This document shows, piece after piece, positions 55,255 to 64,000 of a DNA stretch of 64,000 bases. Source of the stretch: Mycobacterium sp. GTDB taxonomy: Bacteria > Actinomycetota > Actinomycetes > Mycobacteriales > Mycobacteriaceae. Both the position numbers and the translations under genes were made by a program. Positions within the stretch are counted from its first letter, which is position 1. The number at the start of each line of letters is the position of its first letter. The stretch spans positions 823-64,822 of the forward strand of contig RXJD01000071.1 in the NCBI GenBank assembly GCA_003987775.1. Direction: 5' to 3'. The notes below the pieces were generated by a model. The model was not told the DNA's origin. It saw only the letters and a list, made by a program, of their open reading frames with translations, and made no database searches.

Positions 55255-55641
55255 CTAGCGGCGCTTCCGGTGATCATCGCGCTCGGCAAAGTCATCCGAG
55301 AGCGGCAGGGTTTCCTCGTGTGGGTAGTGCGGAATTTCGGACAGCAACCCGAGCAACGAGCTGGGAATGCGGATCGGGTGGGAGTCGCGTAGCGCAGCCC
55401 GCGCGCGGCTGTGGTCGTCCACCTCGGCCGCGCACTGGGCGCAGAGCGAGAGATGGTGCGCGGCGCGCAGGTGTGCGTTCATCCTCAGCTCGCCGTCGAC
55501 GAACGCGGCGATGGCCTCGATGGAGAGGTGCTCCGTAGAACCGAAGCGGCGCGGCGCACCTACCGGGGCATCGCTCTGGGAGGCGAATTGGGCGGGTAGC
55601 CACGAGAACGCACGCCGGAACACATCTCCCCGGTCGGCCAT
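55255..55641 (-). CDS. rseA: Anti-sigma-E factor RseA
   Basis: This 128-residue zinc-associated anti-sigma factor starts at ATG 55641 (MADRGDVFRRAFSWLPAQF). The ZAS motif is clear: His in LRAAHHLSLCAQC with the CxxC pair, preceded by IEAIAAFVDGELRMNAHL. The C-terminal tail is shorter than I remember for M. tuberculosis RseA (about 154 residues). RseA binds and silences SigE and in M. tuberculosis is phosphorylated by PknB and degraded under stress. An upstream in-frame ATG would add 24 residues not seen in the family. Confidence 0.94.
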   Translation of the reverse strand: MADRGDVFRRAFSWLPAQFASQSDAPVGAPRRFGSTEHLSIEAIAAFVDGELRMNAHLRAAHHLSLCAQCAAEVDDHSRARAALRDSHPIRIPSSLLGLLSEIPHYPHEETLPLSDDFAERDDHRKRR

Positions 55642-55795
55642 TACCAGCTCCTTCCGCACCCTATTGAGCCATTTGTATCTCGAATGTAGCGCGGTGTGCT
55701 GCTTGATAACCATGATCGGACCTTTAAACCCCGGAATTTGGGATCAGTTGGCAACCGTGCAGTGGCCGAAACGATGATCAGCCTGCGCCGGTGAC

Positions 55796-56563
55796 TCAGC
55801 TGGCCGACCGCATCGAGCGGTCATCGTGCAGGCCGAGTTCGGGATGAGCGGCCAGGTAGTCGCGAAGCGCTTGGCGCCCCCGGTGAATCCGGCTGCGCAC
55901 GGTGCCGAGCTTGACGCCCAGGGTGGCGCCGATCTCCTCGTACGACAGGCCTTCGATATCGCACAGCACCACCGCGGCGCGGAACTCCGGTGGCAGCGAG
56001 TCGAGCGCTGCCTGCAAGTCCGGACCCAGGCGCGAGTCGTGGTAGATCTGCTCAGGGTTGGGCTCGTCGGCCGGCACCCGGTCGTAGTCCTCGGGCAGCG
56101 CCTCCATGCGGATGCGGGCGCGGCGCCGGACCATGTCGAGGAACAGATTCGTGGTGATGCGGTGCAGCCAGCCTTCGAAAGTGCCGGGCTGGTAGTTCTG
56201 CACGGACCGGAACACCCGGATGAAGGTTTCCTGCGTCAGGTCCTCGGCGTCGTGCTGGTTGCCCGAGAGCCGGTAAGCCAGCCGGTAGACGCGGTCGGCG
56301 TGCTGACGCACCAGTTCGTCCCAGGACGGCATGGTGGCCTTGTCGCCGGTCGCGTCGAAAATCGCGGTACCGAGCAACGCATCAGATGATTCCACCCAGT
56401 CGCTCTCGGCAACCTGTTGCGGGTGCGACATGGTGGTCGGGCTCAAAGTAGTGATGGTCAATTCCTCCGGCTTTCCCCTGCCATCCAGGGTCGGCATTTC
56501 CTCACTCGCCCAAACACGAAGTTCCCATCCCGTATTCCCGCTCCAACCTCCGCCGCGTTCCAT
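55796..56563 (-). CDS. sigE: ECF sigma factor SigE
   Basis: This 255-residue extracytoplasmic-function sigma factor for envelope stress has sigma region 2 (about 82-150: [37 protein letters not shown]) and region 4 (about 185-240: [40 protein letters not shown]). Both are nearly identical to my memory of M. tuberculosis SigE. The N-terminal 45 residues are variable and several in-frame starts (for example MPTLDG and MSHPQQ) could give shorter forms, as known for SigE. It is upstream of rseA, with the promoter region divergent to the methyltransferase. Confidence 0.96.
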   Translation of the reverse strand: MERGGGWSGNTGWELRVWASEEMPTLDGRGKPEELTITTLSPTTMSHPQQVAESDWVESSDALLGTAIFDATGDKATMPSWDELVRQHADRVYRLAYRLSGNQHDAEDLTQETFIRVFRSVQNYQPGTFEGWLHRITTNLFLDMVRRRARIRMEALPEDYDRVPADEPNPEQIYHDSRLGPDLQAALDSLPPEFRAAVVLCDIEGLSYEEIGATLGVKLGTVRSRIHRGRQALRDYLAAHPELGLHDDRSMRSAS

Positions 56564-56608
56564 ACGGCCTACCGTCGCGTACCCGAGTGTGGGCCAGGTA
56601 TGAGCAGT

Positions 56609-56627
56609 CTGAGCTTTAGCTGAGAAA
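56609..56627 (-). promoter_or_regulatory. Candidate MprA box upstream of sigE
   Basis: Read on the minus strand, TTTCTCAGCTAAAGCTCAG contains two CTCAG direct repeats 11 bp apart, 46 bp upstream of the longest sigE start. The M. tuberculosis sigE promoter is controlled by the MprA response regulator through similar direct repeats. Confidence 0.6.
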
Positions 56628-56766
56628 CCATACTGTTACCTGGGTTGTCCAGGGGTTATGGAGTTTGCTATGAGGTGCGTCGCCCGGCCGGGTCCGGGCG
56701 TGTCGGCGCCGGTTCCCACGGGCGCGCCTGAGCGACGCCTCCGGCGGTTGGGCATACTCTGCGGAC

Positions 56767-57441
56767 ATGGAGGGCACGTCCAACAACAGTGACGAGACTG
56801 GCCACGCGACTCGGAGCAGGGCGGATTCGCTTGTGGCGCACGCCGAAGAGTCGATATCGGAGGACGCGATCCTGGCCGGCACCCGGGAACGCGCCGTCGA
56901 CAGCGGCGCCGGCGCGGTCACACCCGCGGTGGGAGCGCTGCTGAGCCTGCTGGCGAAGCTGAGCGGCGGCAAGGCGGTTGCCGAGGTCGGTACCGGGGCG
57001 GGCGTGAGCGGGCTGTGGTTGCTGTCGGGCATGAGCGACGACGGCGTCCTGACCACCATCGATATCGAACCGGAATATGTCCGGCTGGCCCGTCAGGCGT
57101 TCGCCGAGGCGCACATCGGACCGTCGCGCACCCGGCTCATCAGCGGGCGCGCTCAGGAAGTGCTCACCCGGCTCGCCGATGACTCCTACGACCTGGTGTT
57201 CATCGACGCCGATCCGATCGACCAGCCGGAGTACGTCGTCGAAGGCGTCCGTCTGTTGCGATCCGGCGGAGTCATCGTCGTGCATCGCGCGGCACTGGGC
57301 GGGCGGGCCGGCGATCCCGAGGCGCGTGACGCCGAGGTGGCAGCCGTCCGTGAGGCGGCCCGGTTGATCGCCGAGGACGAACGGCTGACGCCCGCGCTGA
57401 TACCGCTGGGTGACGGCCTGCTGGCCGCCGTCCGCGACTGA
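56767..57441 (+). CDS. O-methyltransferase (Rv1220c-like)
   Basis: This 224-residue SAM-dependent methyltransferase is of the class I catechol/caffeoyl-CoA O-methyltransferase type. Motif I is [16 protein letters not shown], the acidic residue of motif II is TIDIEPEYV, and the metal-site region is [17 protein letters not shown]. The N-terminal 15-20 residues vary. The substrate is unknown. It is divergent from sigE and very close (3 bp) to the convergent PE_PGRS gene. The start [10 protein letters not shown] at ATG 56767 is likely. Confidence 0.93.
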   Translation: MEGTSNNSDETGHATRSRADSLVAHAEESISEDAILAGTRERAVDSGAGAVTPAVGALLSLLAKLSGGKAVAEVGTGAGVSGLWLLSGMSDDGVLTTIDIEPEYVRLARQAFAEAHIGPSRTRLISGRAQEVLTRLADDSYDLVFIDADPIDQPEYVVEGVRLLRSGGVIVVHRAALGGRAGDPEARDAEVAAVREAARLIAEDERLTPALIPLGDGLLAAVRD

Positions 57442-57444
57442 GCG

Positions 57445-59208
57445 TCAGGCGCCGAGCAGGGTTTCGGCGACCGCGAACGGGAAGTGGACGGTCGCGGTCG
57501 CGACTTCGCGGACGCCGTCGCGAACCGCGTTCACGATCGTCGCCGGGTTGCCGGTCAGCAGGGCCGCCCCGACGTCGTAACCCGCGTACTGCGGTGCCGT
57601 GACGAAGTTGCGCACGTCGACGAACAACTGGGTCGGCAGGTCCGCCGGCCCCACCGGGGCGCCGTTGTAGCTCACCATCGTCCAACCTGTTGCGGGGCTG
57701 CCCTGGACCACGACGACACCGGTGTTCGGCAAGGTCCGGGTGAGCAGGAACAGCGGGTTGGGGTTGTCGACCATCATCATGGTCCCGGTCTCGATGGTCA
57801 GGGCGCTGGAATAGGCGACGACGGCGTGGCTGGGAGCCGACGCACCGACGTTGTACATGGTTTGCACCGCGGAGTCGAAACCGGCGGCGAAGTTGAGCCC
57901 GGTCGGGTTCGTCGACAGCGGGGCCAGCATCGGGAACGCCGGCAAGCCGAGAGTCCACACCAGCGGGCCGCCCAGGTACAGCAATCCCGCCGGAATCTGC
58001 GGCAGGTCCTCGAACAATCCGGCGTTGATCTCGTTGAGACCGGGCAGCACGACCGCGGCCGGCTGTCCCAGGTAGGCCACCAGCGCCGCTGCCGTTTCCT
58101 GGGTCCTGATCATCTGCGAGTCGAAGATGCCGGCGAAGATGCCCTGGCCGTTGAGCACACTGGCGACGTTGGCCGCTTGCAGCACGCCCGTTGCGTCCAG
58201 CGGCGGGCCGGGCACGGCTGTATCGAGAATGCCTGCCACGTTGCTGGCCGTCTGGCCGTGCCGCACGAACTCGATGGTCACCAGTTGGTCGTTGAGGACG
58301 GGGACGGTGGAACCGCCCAAGCCGATGAACAGACCCGGGAATCCGCGGGCGCCGCTGGCCCCGGTGGGGGTGCCGGCCCCGCCGGCCCCGCCGTACCCGC
58401 CGTCGCCGAACAGCAACGCCTGGCCGCCGGCCCCGCCGGCACCGCCGGGATCGCCCAGGAGCAACGCCGCACCGCCCAGCCCGCCCCGGCCGCCATTGCC
58501 CATCAGCAGGCCGCCGACACCCCCGGCGCCGCCCGCGCCGCCGGCCCAGCCCGTCCCGCCGGTGCCACCGGTACCGATCAAACCGGCATTCCCGCCGATT
58601 CCACCGTTCAGCGGCAGCACACCCCCGGTCGGTGAATAGCCGGACCCGCCGTCGCCGAACAGCAAGCCGCCCGCTCCACCGTTGGGGCTGAGCGCGGTTC
58701 CGGTGGCGCCGTTACCGATCAGGTCGCGTCCCAACAACGCCTGGGTGGGTGCGTTGATGATCGGGTCGACCGCCTGGCCGAGCGGGCTCGCGATCCAGGC
58801 CTGCCCGGCTTGGTGAACAGGCTTGTAGACAAGGGCCTGGAATGCGCCCGAGGTGATTTCGTTGAGTGCTTCCAGCGGCGCGGCGGCGGCACCCCCACCG
58901 AGCAGGGTGGCCTCCAACTGCGCGAGGATCGCCGCTTCGGCGCCGCCGTAGGAGGCCGCGGCGGCGCCGAGGTTCCGCACGAATTCCTGGTGGTACACCG
59001 CCGCCTGGGCCGCCGCCGCCCGGTAGTCGTTGGCGTGCGTTCCGAACAGGCTCGCGATCGCGACGGACACCTCGTCGGCAGCGGCCGCGGCCAGTCCGGT
59101 GGTGGGGATCACCGCGGCCAGATTGCCGGCTCCGACCGCCGCTCCGACCTGCGCGGCATCCGCCGACGCAGTTTCGATCATGTCCAGTGCCGCGACCACA
59201 AATGACAT
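57445..59208 (-). CDS. PE_PGRS protein with C-terminal histidine-phosphatase (phosphoglycerate-mutase-like) domain
   Basis: This 587-residue protein starts at ATG 59208 (MSFVVAALDMIETASADAA) with a PE domain. A linker (GRDLIGNGATGTA) and a short PGRS stretch of about 110 residues follow, then a domain beginning QLVTIEFVRHGQTASN. The RHG (316-318) is the phosphate-accepting signature of histidine phosphatases, and SQMIRTQETA supplies the expected Arg. The architecture recalls PE_PGRS11 (Rv0754), reported as a phosphoglycerate mutase. The usual second catalytic His position reads AYSSALTIETG, without His, so activity is doubtful. The four-gene order here differs from M. tuberculosis. Confidence 0.92.
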   Translation of the reverse strand: MSFVVAALDMIETASADAAQVGAAVGAGNLAAVIPTTGLAAAAADEVSVAIASLFGTHANDYRAAAAQAAVYHQEFVRNLGAAAASYGGAEAAILAQLEATLLGGGAAAAPLEALNEITSGAFQALVYKPVHQAGQAWIASPLGQAVDPIINAPTQALLGRDLIGNGATGTALSPNGGAGGLLFGDGGSGYSPTGGVLPLNGGIGGNAGLIGTGGTGGTGWAGGAGGAGGVGGLLMGNGGRGGLGGAALLLGDPGGAGGAGGQALLFGDGGYGGAGGAGTPTGASGARGFPGLFIGLGGSTVPVLNDQLVTIEFVRHGQTASNVAGILDTAVPGPPLDATGVLQAANVASVLNGQGIFAGIFDSQMIRTQETAAALVAYLGQPAAVVLPGLNEINAGLFEDLPQIPAGLLYLGGPLVWTLGLPAFPMLAPLSTNPTGLNFAAGFDSAVQTMYNVGASAPSHAVVAYSSALTIETGTMMMVDNPNPLFLLTRTLPNTGVVVVQGSPATGWTMVSYNGAPVGPADLPTQLFVDVRNFVTAPQYAGYDVGAALLTGNPATIVNAVRDGVREVATATVHFPFAVAETLLGA

Positions 59209-59303
59209 TTCGCTACTCCTCGATGCGTAATTCGGCCCGACCGACATCTTGGCACTGGACGCGGAAAAAGGTCGGGAAATCGGTGGAGTTTTGCCCATCG
59301 CCG

Positions 59304-59906
59304 TCAAGAGGCGCGGAGTGCCCCGATACCGGCGTCAAGCGCCGCCTCCAGATACGACAGGTCGCCGGTGGCGAGCATGATGCCGACGCCGCCCTGAATT
59401 CCCGCCAGCAGTGCCGCCGCGGCCTGGTCCGGGTCGACGCGTGCGGACACCTTGCCGCTGTTCTGCATCGAGCGGATTCCGGTGGCGATCGCATCGTGCC
59501 ATTGCGAGATCAGCTCGACGGTGACGGCCTGTGCGCCAGGGGTGGTCCGGCCGATCTCCGACATCAGCACCGCGATCGGGCAGTTCTGCCCCTGACGGCG
59601 GTAGCGGTCCACCACGGCGTCCCGCCATCGTTGCCAGGCCGCCCAGGAGGTCAGGGCTCCCAGGTGCGGTTGCTGGTCTTCGATCACCATCGCCGACTCG
59701 TATGCGGCGACCGCCAGCAGCAGCTGGTCCTTCCCTTCCGGGAAGTAATGGAACAGCTGGCTCTTGGACGTGTGGCTGCGGGCCATGATGTCGTCCAGCG
59801 TGGTCATCGCGATGCCGTGGGCCCGGATCTCGCCGGCCGCGCCCTCGATGATGCGCTGGCGGGTGGCCCGGCCCTTCGCGGTCAATTTCTGGACTTGTGA
59901 GTCCAT
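59304..59906 (-). CDS. TetR-family regulator, divergent from SDR
   Basis: This 200-residue TetR-type repressor has a helix-turn-helix at about 30-50 (TLDDIMARSHTSKSQLFHYF), a KG-x-DQLL continuation and a C-terminal ligand domain (SMQNSGKVSARVDPDQAAAA) similar to the TetR_C_33/YxaF-like group. The ATG at 59906 (MDSQVQKLTAKGRATRQR) was preferred; one at 59933 would add nine residues. Two matching palindromes lie at and just before the start, consistent with autoregulation and control of the divergent SDR gene. Confidence 0.9.
   Translation of the reverse strand: MDSQVQKLTAKGRATRQRIIEGAAGEIRAHGIAMTTLDDIMARSHTSKSQLFHYFPEGKDQLLLAVAAYESAMVIEDQQPHLGALTSWAAWQRWRDAVVDRYRRQGQNCPIAVLMSEIGRTTPGAQAVTVELISQWHDAIATGIRSMQNSGKVSARVDPDQAAAALLAGIQGGVGIMLATGDLSYLEAALDAGIGALRAS
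59890..59905. promoter_or_regulatory. TetR operator, half-site pair TGGACT-N4-AGTCCA
   Basis: TGGACTTGTGAGTCCA has 6-bp complementary arms and matches the perfect palindrome 35 bp away. It covers the first codons of the tetR gene. Confidence 0.7.
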
Positions 59907-59924
59907 TTCGAAAACGGAACTCTG

Positions 59925-59940
59925 TGGACTCATGAGTCCA
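59925..59940. promoter_or_regulatory. Perfect 16-bp TetR operator palindrome
   Basis: TGGACTCATGAGTCCA is fully self-complementary, lies between the divergent tetR and SDR genes and includes the SDR start codon (59932-59934). With the second copy at 59890 it forms a two-site operator. Confidence 0.8.
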
Positions 59941-60696
59941 AACAGTACGCAGTTATCCGAACGCACGGCATTGGTCACCGGTGCCACCGCCGGTCTGGGC
60001 GCCGCCATCAGCCGTGCGCTCGCCGCCCACGGCGCGTATGTGATCGTCAACGGGCGCAACGCTTCCCGTGGCGAAGCCGTCGTCAATGACATCGTCGCGT
60101 CAGGCGGACGCGCGACCTTCGTCGACGGCGACCTGGGAGCGGGCACGGACGCGATCGCGGGCATTGCCGAGCGCGCCATGAAAGCCGCCGACGACCACCT
60201 CGACATTCTGGTGAACAACGCCGCCACCCTGCTGATGCCCACCGCCACCGCCGATATCAGCGAGCAGGAGTTGACCGATGCGTTTGCCGTCAACGTGTTT
60301 GCACCCTTCCTGCTGACCGGCCTGATCGCGCCGCAGATGGCCCGGGCGGGCCGGGGTGCGATCGTCAACATCGGTTCCATCACCGGCCTGCGCGGGTCGG
60401 CCGGTTCGGCCGTCTACTCCGGCACCAAAGCGGTTCTGCATTCCTTCGCCAAGTCGTGGGCCGACGAATACGGACCGGCCGGGGTGCGGGTGAACGCCGT
60501 CGCGCCCGGACCGATCGCCACTGAACGCGCGCTCGAATTCGCCGACAATGTCGGGCCGATGCTGGCGCGCATCCCGTCGCGCCGGATGAGCACTCCGGAG
60601 GAGGTGGCCGCTGCAGTGGTGTTCCTGAGCGGCGACGACGCCGCCAACATCCACGGCACCATCCTCAGCGTGGACGGGGGATGGGCGGCAGTGTGA
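59932..60696 (+). CDS. Short-chain dehydrogenase/reductase under TetR control
   Basis: This 254-residue classical SDR has TGATAGLG (16-23), NNAA (95-98), catalytic Ser in NIGSITG (about 149), and Tyr162/Lys166 in YSGTK. The C-terminus DDAANIHGTILSVDGGWAAV is typical of FabG-like enzymes. The ATG at 59932 is within the operator, and the second strand ends NGRNASRG, which suggests NADPH use (inference). The substrate is unknown; the regulator may sense it. It converges on the PPE gene (16 bp). Confidence 0.92.
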   Translation: MSPNSTQLSERTALVTGATAGLGAAISRALAAHGAYVIVNGRNASRGEAVVNDIVASGGRATFVDGDLGAGTDAIAGIAERAMKAADDHLDILVNNAATLLMPTATADISEQELTDAFAVNVFAPFLLTGLIAPQMARAGRGAIVNIGSITGLRGSAGSAVYSGTKAVLHSFAKSWADEYGPAGVRVNAVAPGPIATERALEFADNVGPMLARIPSRRMSTPEEVAAAVVFLSGDDAANIHGTILSVDGGWAAV

Positions 60697-60712
60697 GCCC
60701 ATCCCCTGCGAT

Positions 60713-62863
60713 TCAGGCGCGGTTGAAGAAGCCGGACTGCCCGACGCCCGCGTTGAACGCACCCGAGTCCGCACCCGGACCGGTATTGCCCACACCCGAG
60801 CTGTGCTGGCCGGTGTTGAAGAATCCCGTGTTGTAGTAGCCGGCATTGCCGAAGCCGATGTCGTGGTTGCCCGCGTTGAAGAAGCCCACCTTCAGTCCAC
60901 CCGCGCCGCGGTTGAAGAATCCGGTGTCAGTACCGGCGTCGCTGGCGTTGAAGAAGCCCGCGTTGTCCTCACCGCCGCCGGAGTTGCCCCAACCCGAGGC
61001 GTAGCCACCGGCGGATGTGTTGTTCAGACCCGAGTTGAAGTTGCCGAAGTTGAAGAAGCCGGAGTTGCCCGTGCCCGCGTTGCCGAAGCCCGAGTTGCCG
61101 GTGTGAATGCCGGTGCCGCCGAAGCCTGTATTGACGTCACCCGAATTGAACAGACCGGTGTTGGTGTCACCGGAATTGAACAGACCCGTATTGGTGAAGC
61201 CGGTATTGAAGAAGCCGGTATTGCCGGCCAGTCCCAGGAAGCCCTGACCGAACACGGGATCCGTACCGCTGCCCCCGGCGTTGAAGCCGCCGGTGTTGCC
61301 AATGCCGGTGTTGGACCAACCGACGTTGCCGAAGCCGGCGTTGAACGAGCCCACGTTGTGATTGCCCGCGTTGAACAAGCCCACGTTGTGGCCGAACAGC
61401 GAAGTACCGCCGGAGTTGAACGCCCCCAAGTTGCCGTTGCCGGAGTTGGCCAGCCCCATATTCGTACTACCGGCGTTGAACGACCCGGTGTTGAAGCTGC
61501 CGGCATTGAACAACCCGGTGTTGGTGCTGCCGGAATTTCCGAGGCCGAAGCTATTGGCACCGGAATTGAGCAGCCCGACGTTATGGACGCCGGTGTTGCC
61601 GAAGCCCAGGTTTGCGCTGCCGGAGTTGAAAAATCCGGAGTTACCGGCGCCGGAGTTGAACAGGCCGGTGTTGGCGCTGCCGGAGTTGAAGCCGCCGAAG
61701 CCGATCTGGTTGTCGCCGGTCAGCCCGATGCCGATATTGCCGTGCCCGGTGTTGGCCAGCCCCAGATTGCCGTCGCCGGTATTGGCGAAGCCGAGGTTGA
61801 AGCTGCCGTTGTTGCCCAGCCCGAAATTCCAGGCGGCGTTATTGGCGTTGAGCCCTCCGATGCCCATCTGGTTGTTGCCGGTGAGCCCGATACCGATGTT
61901 GTTGTTGCCGACATTGCCCAGACCGAAGTTGTTGAGGCCGATGTTCCCGATGCCGGTGTTGTAGCTCCCGAGGTTGTTCAGGCCCACATTGAAGGCAGAA
62001 GCCGTTCCGGTTACCGCCCCGGCCAAATTCCCGTTTCCGAAACCGAGATTGCCGGTGCCGACGTTGCCCAGTCCGACATTGAACTGACCGATGTTGCCCA
62101 GGCCGATGTTGTAGGTAGCCGCACCGGGATACGGCGCGCCGGCCGCGCCCAGAGTCGCGTTCCCGTTGCCGGCACCGATATTGAACGAGCCGTAGTTGCC
62201 CAGGCCGAAGTTGCCGGTGCCGTTCCCCGGGCCGCTGTTGCCCGCGCCGACGTTGAAGCTTCCGACGTTGCCGCCCCCGACGTTGAAGTCTCCGATATTG
62301 CCGATCCCCAGGTTGAGGCCTTGATTGAGGCCCACGTTGAGGCCCTGTGCGAGCTGCTGAAACGGTGCCAGCTGCGCGGCGGCGGCGGACACCCCGGCGT
62401 GGTAGCCCGACATCGCGGTCACATCCTGGGCCCACATCTGTTCGTACAGCGCCTCCGCAGCCGCGATCGCCGGTGCGTTGAAGCCGAAGATGTTCGAGCG
62501 CACCAGCGAAACGAACTGAGTCCGATTAGTCGCCACCAATTGCGGATGCACCGTTGCCGCACGCGCCGACTCGAATACCGCAGCCACCACATTGGCCTGC
62601 CCGGCCGCCGCTTGGGCGTGGGCCGCCGCCGTGCTCAACCATGACGAATACGGCGCGGCCGCGGCGGCCATCGCCCTCGAGGCGGCGCCCTGCCAGGACG
62701 CCTGCACCACATCCGACGTCACCGAGTTGAAGGACTCCGCTGCCAACGCCAACTCGGCGGCCAGCCCGTCCCAGGCGGCTGCCGCTGCCAACATCGGCCC
62801 CGAGCCTGCCCCGGAGAAGATCTGCGCCGAAGTGATCTCCGGCGGCAACATCAAGAAACTCAT
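60713..62863 (-). CDS. PPE-MPTR family protein
   Basis: This 716-residue protein starts at ATG 62863 (a GTG codon just before it is less likely). It begins with a PPE domain of about 180 residues ([21 protein letters not shown]-x-G in [11 protein letters not shown]). About 530 residues of major polymorphic tandem repeats follow, based on NxGxGNxG/FNxGxxNxG pentapeptide-like units. Ends ...[14 protein letters not shown] proteins are exported by ESX-5 with a PE partner; no PE gene is adjacent. Function is unknown; MPTR proteins are surface-associated. Confidence 0.94.
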   Translation of the reverse strand: MSFLMLPPEITSAQIFSGAGSGPMLAAAAAWDGLAAELALAAESFNSVTSDVVQASWQGAASRAMAAAAAPYSSWLSTAAAHAQAAAGQANVVAAVFESARAATVHPQLVATNRTQFVSLVRSNIFGFNAPAIAAAEALYEQMWAQDVTAMSGYHAGVSAAAAQLAPFQQLAQGLNVGLNQGLNLGIGNIGDFNVGGGNVGSFNVGAGNSGPGNGTGNFGLGNYGSFNIGAGNGNATLGAAGAPYPGAATYNIGLGNIGQFNVGLGNVGTGNLGFGNGNLAGAVTGTASAFNVGLNNLGSYNTGIGNIGLNNFGLGNVGNNNIGIGLTGNNQMGIGGLNANNAAWNFGLGNNGSFNLGFANTGDGNLGLANTGHGNIGIGLTGDNQIGFGGFNSGSANTGLFNSGAGNSGFFNSGSANLGFGNTGVHNVGLLNSGANSFGLGNSGSTNTGLFNAGSFNTGSFNAGSTNMGLANSGNGNLGAFNSGGTSLFGHNVGLFNAGNHNVGSFNAGFGNVGWSNTGIGNTGGFNAGGSGTDPVFGQGFLGLAGNTGFFNTGFTNTGLFNSGDTNTGLFNSGDVNTGFGGTGIHTGNSGFGNAGTGNSGFFNFGNFNSGLNNTSAGGYASGWGNSGGGEDNAGFFNASDAGTDTGFFNRGAGGLKVGFFNAGNHDIGFGNAGYYNTGFFNTGQHSSGVGNTGPGADSGAFNAGVGQSGFFNRA

Positions 62864-63020
62864 CACGCCCCCACGAATTTTCGGGCCGACTTATTCGCCC
62901 CTGGCCGCTGCCCCCGCACGACCCGGGACAAACCGTACCGAAAAGCAGAGTGCTGCGGACCATTTCGCGTGATCTCCGGTCCGTCCACGTCCAGCTCGGG
63001 CCTACCCCCTTGACCGCGGC

Positions 63021-63054
63021 TGAACGTTCGTTTAGTGTACTGAACATGCGTTCA
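63021..63054. promoter_or_regulatory. Operator-like dyads at the start of the Rv1219c-type TetR gene
   Basis: The palindrome GAACGTTC (63022-63029) and the dyad TGAACATGCGTTCA (63041-63054, arms TGAAC/GTTCA) share the word TGAAC(G)/GTTC. The second overlaps the ATG at 63046. The M. tuberculosis homologue represses its own operon through inverted repeats here. Confidence 0.6.
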
Positions 63055-63684
63055 GCCGATCTGACTGCCGTGGCCCGGATTCGCGATGCGGCCATCGCGC
63101 AGTTCGGTGAGCACGGATTCGGCGTGGGAGTGCGCCGCATTGCCGAGGCAGCGGGCGTGAGCGCGGCTCTCGTCATTCACCACTTCGGTTCCAAAGAGGG
63201 CCTGCGCAAGGCTTGCGACGAATACGTCGCCGAAGAGATCCGCAGCAGCAAGTCAGAGGCGATCCAGTCCAACGACCCCGCCACGTGGCTGGGACAAATG
63301 GCCGAGATCGAGTCCTACGCACCCTTGATGGCCTATCTGGTGCGCAGCATGCAATCCGGCGGCGAACTCGCAAACATGTTGTGGCAGCGGATGATCGACA
63401 ATGTCGAAGCATATCTCGAGGAAGGCGTGCGGGCCGGCACCGTCAAGCCGAGTCGTGACCCGCAGGCCAGGGCCAAGTACCTGGCCATCACCGGTGGTGG
63501 CGGCTTTCTGCTCTACCTCCAGATGCATTCCACCCCAACGGATTTACGCACAGTATTGCGCGACTACGCAAACGACATGGTGTTGCCCGCCCTCGAGGTG
63601 TATTCCGAGGGCCTGATGACCGACCGCACCATGTACGACGCGTTTCTCGCAGCGGAGAACCAAGGAGGGTCACATGACAACTAG
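63046..63684 (+). CDS. TetR repressor of an ABC efflux system (Rv1219c-like)
   Basis: This 212-residue TetR regulator starts at ATG 63046 ([20 protein letters not shown]), with [25 protein letters not shown] (about 29-50). The C-terminal domain begins [20 protein letters not shown], and its sequence is close to that remembered for Rv1219c, which represses the Rv1217c-Rv1218c multidrug efflux pump. The gene overlaps the start of the ABC ATPase gene by 11 bp, so both are co-transcribed. Confidence 0.95.
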   Translation: MRSADLTAVARIRDAAIAQFGEHGFGVGVRRIAEAAGVSAALVIHHFGSKEGLRKACDEYVAEEIRSSKSEAIQSNDPATWLGQMAEIESYAPLMAYLVRSMQSGGELANMLWQRMIDNVEAYLEEGVRAGTVKPSRDPQARAKYLAITGGGGFLLYLQMHSTPTDLRTVLRDYANDMVLPALEVYSEGLMTDRTMYDAFLAAENQGGSHDN

Positions 63685-64000
63685 CCACCAGGCGCCCATC
63701 GATGTTCGCGGTCTCACCAAGAACTTCGGAAGTGTGCGGGCACTCGACGGCCTCGACCTCACCGTCCACGAAGGCGAAGTGCACGGCTTCCTCGGACCCA
63801 ACGGCGCCGGCAAGTCGACGACCATCCGCATCCTGCTCGGTGTGGTCAAGGCCGACGGCGGCGCGGTGCGGCTACTGGGCGGGGACCCGTGGACCGACGC
63901 CGTCCAGCTGCACCGCCAGATTGCCTATGTGCCCGGGGATGTCACACTCTGGCCGTCGCTGACCGGCGGTGAGACCATCGATCTGCTCGCACGGATGCGG
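63674..64000 (+). CDS. ABC efflux ATPase (Rv1218c-like), 5' part only
   Basis: The first 109 codons of an ABC transporter ATP-binding subunit run to the window edge. Walker [11 protein letters not shown] is at about 41-50, after VHGFLG, and the Q-loop region reads [18 protein letters not shown]. The ATG at 63674 has AGGAGGG upstream and overlaps the tetR end by 11 bp. In M. tuberculosis this ATPase with its permease Rv1217c exports tetracycline-like and other drugs; the permease would lie beyond the window. Confidence 0.92.
   Translation, partial: MTTSHQAPIDVRGLTKNFGSVRALDGLDLTVHEGEVHGFLGPNGAGKSTTIRILLGVVKADGGAVRLLGGDPWTDAVQLHRQIAYVPGDVTLWPSLTGGETIDLLARMR

Overview
The window is a 64-kb chromosomal segment from a slow-growing, non-tuberculous Mycobacterium. 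The evidence is very high GC, several PE_PGRS genes, a PPE-MPTR gene, and a backbone whose genes and order match the M. tuberculosis Rv1254-to-Rv1218c region in reverse. Species is not assigned. Assignments come from reading motifs and from remembered M. tuberculosis orthologues; no database search was run.

Layout, left to right. (1) 1-4495: a PE_PGRS gene running off the left edge, with 109-residue tandem repeats. (2) 4623-8137: acyltransferase (Rv1254-like), DEAD-box helicase deaD and divergent lipoprotein lprE. (3) 8148-22121: an accessory block that M. tuberculosis lacks at this position. It holds two very large PE_PGRS genes (1330 and 2473 aa) sharing an unusual non-PGRS C-terminal half, a small DUF6941-like gene, and an orphan ParA/ribbon-helix-helix pair, followed by about 1 kb of non-coding DNA with palindromes and AT-rich direct repeats. 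(4) 23111-29195: a RecB-like nuclease/exonuclease/SF1 helicase fusion (Rv1251c-like), a DHA2 MFS exporter and a membrane protein. (5) 29389-42675: kgd, a LuxR/STAND regulator with a degenerate cyclase domain, an SDR, lpqZ, a short malic enzyme, mdh, corA and a SUFU-like gene. (6) 42672-47503: the trehalose-recycling ABC importer lpqY-sugA-sugB-sugC, read together with a stress-protein-like gene upstream and the SUFU-like gene downstream. (7) 47677-53107: DUF4190 protein, MgtE-N/CBS protein, DUF1003 protein, secreted lytic transglycosylase (behind a CRP-like site) and mrp. (8) 53125-57441: the envelope-stress locus sigE-rseA-htrA-tatB and a divergent O-methyltransferase. (9) 57445-64000: a PE_PGRS/phosphoglycerate-mutase-like fusion, a divergent TetR/SDR pair with two matching palindromic operators, a PPE-MPTR gene, and an Rv1219c-like TetR overlapping the start of its ABC efflux ATPase, which runs off the right edge.

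Functional links: kgd, malic enzyme and mdh all act around the 2-oxoglutarate/malate part of central carbon metabolism. lpqY-sugABC recovers trehalose released during mycomembrane synthesis. sigE/rseA/htrA senses and repairs envelope stress. Compared with M. tuberculosis, the relBE, vapBC33, PE_PGRS23 and lpqX-Rv1225c segments are absent at their usual places, and a malic enzyme, a LuxR/STAND regulator, several PE/PPE genes and the ParA block are present instead. Many convergent pairs end within 3-22 bp of each other.
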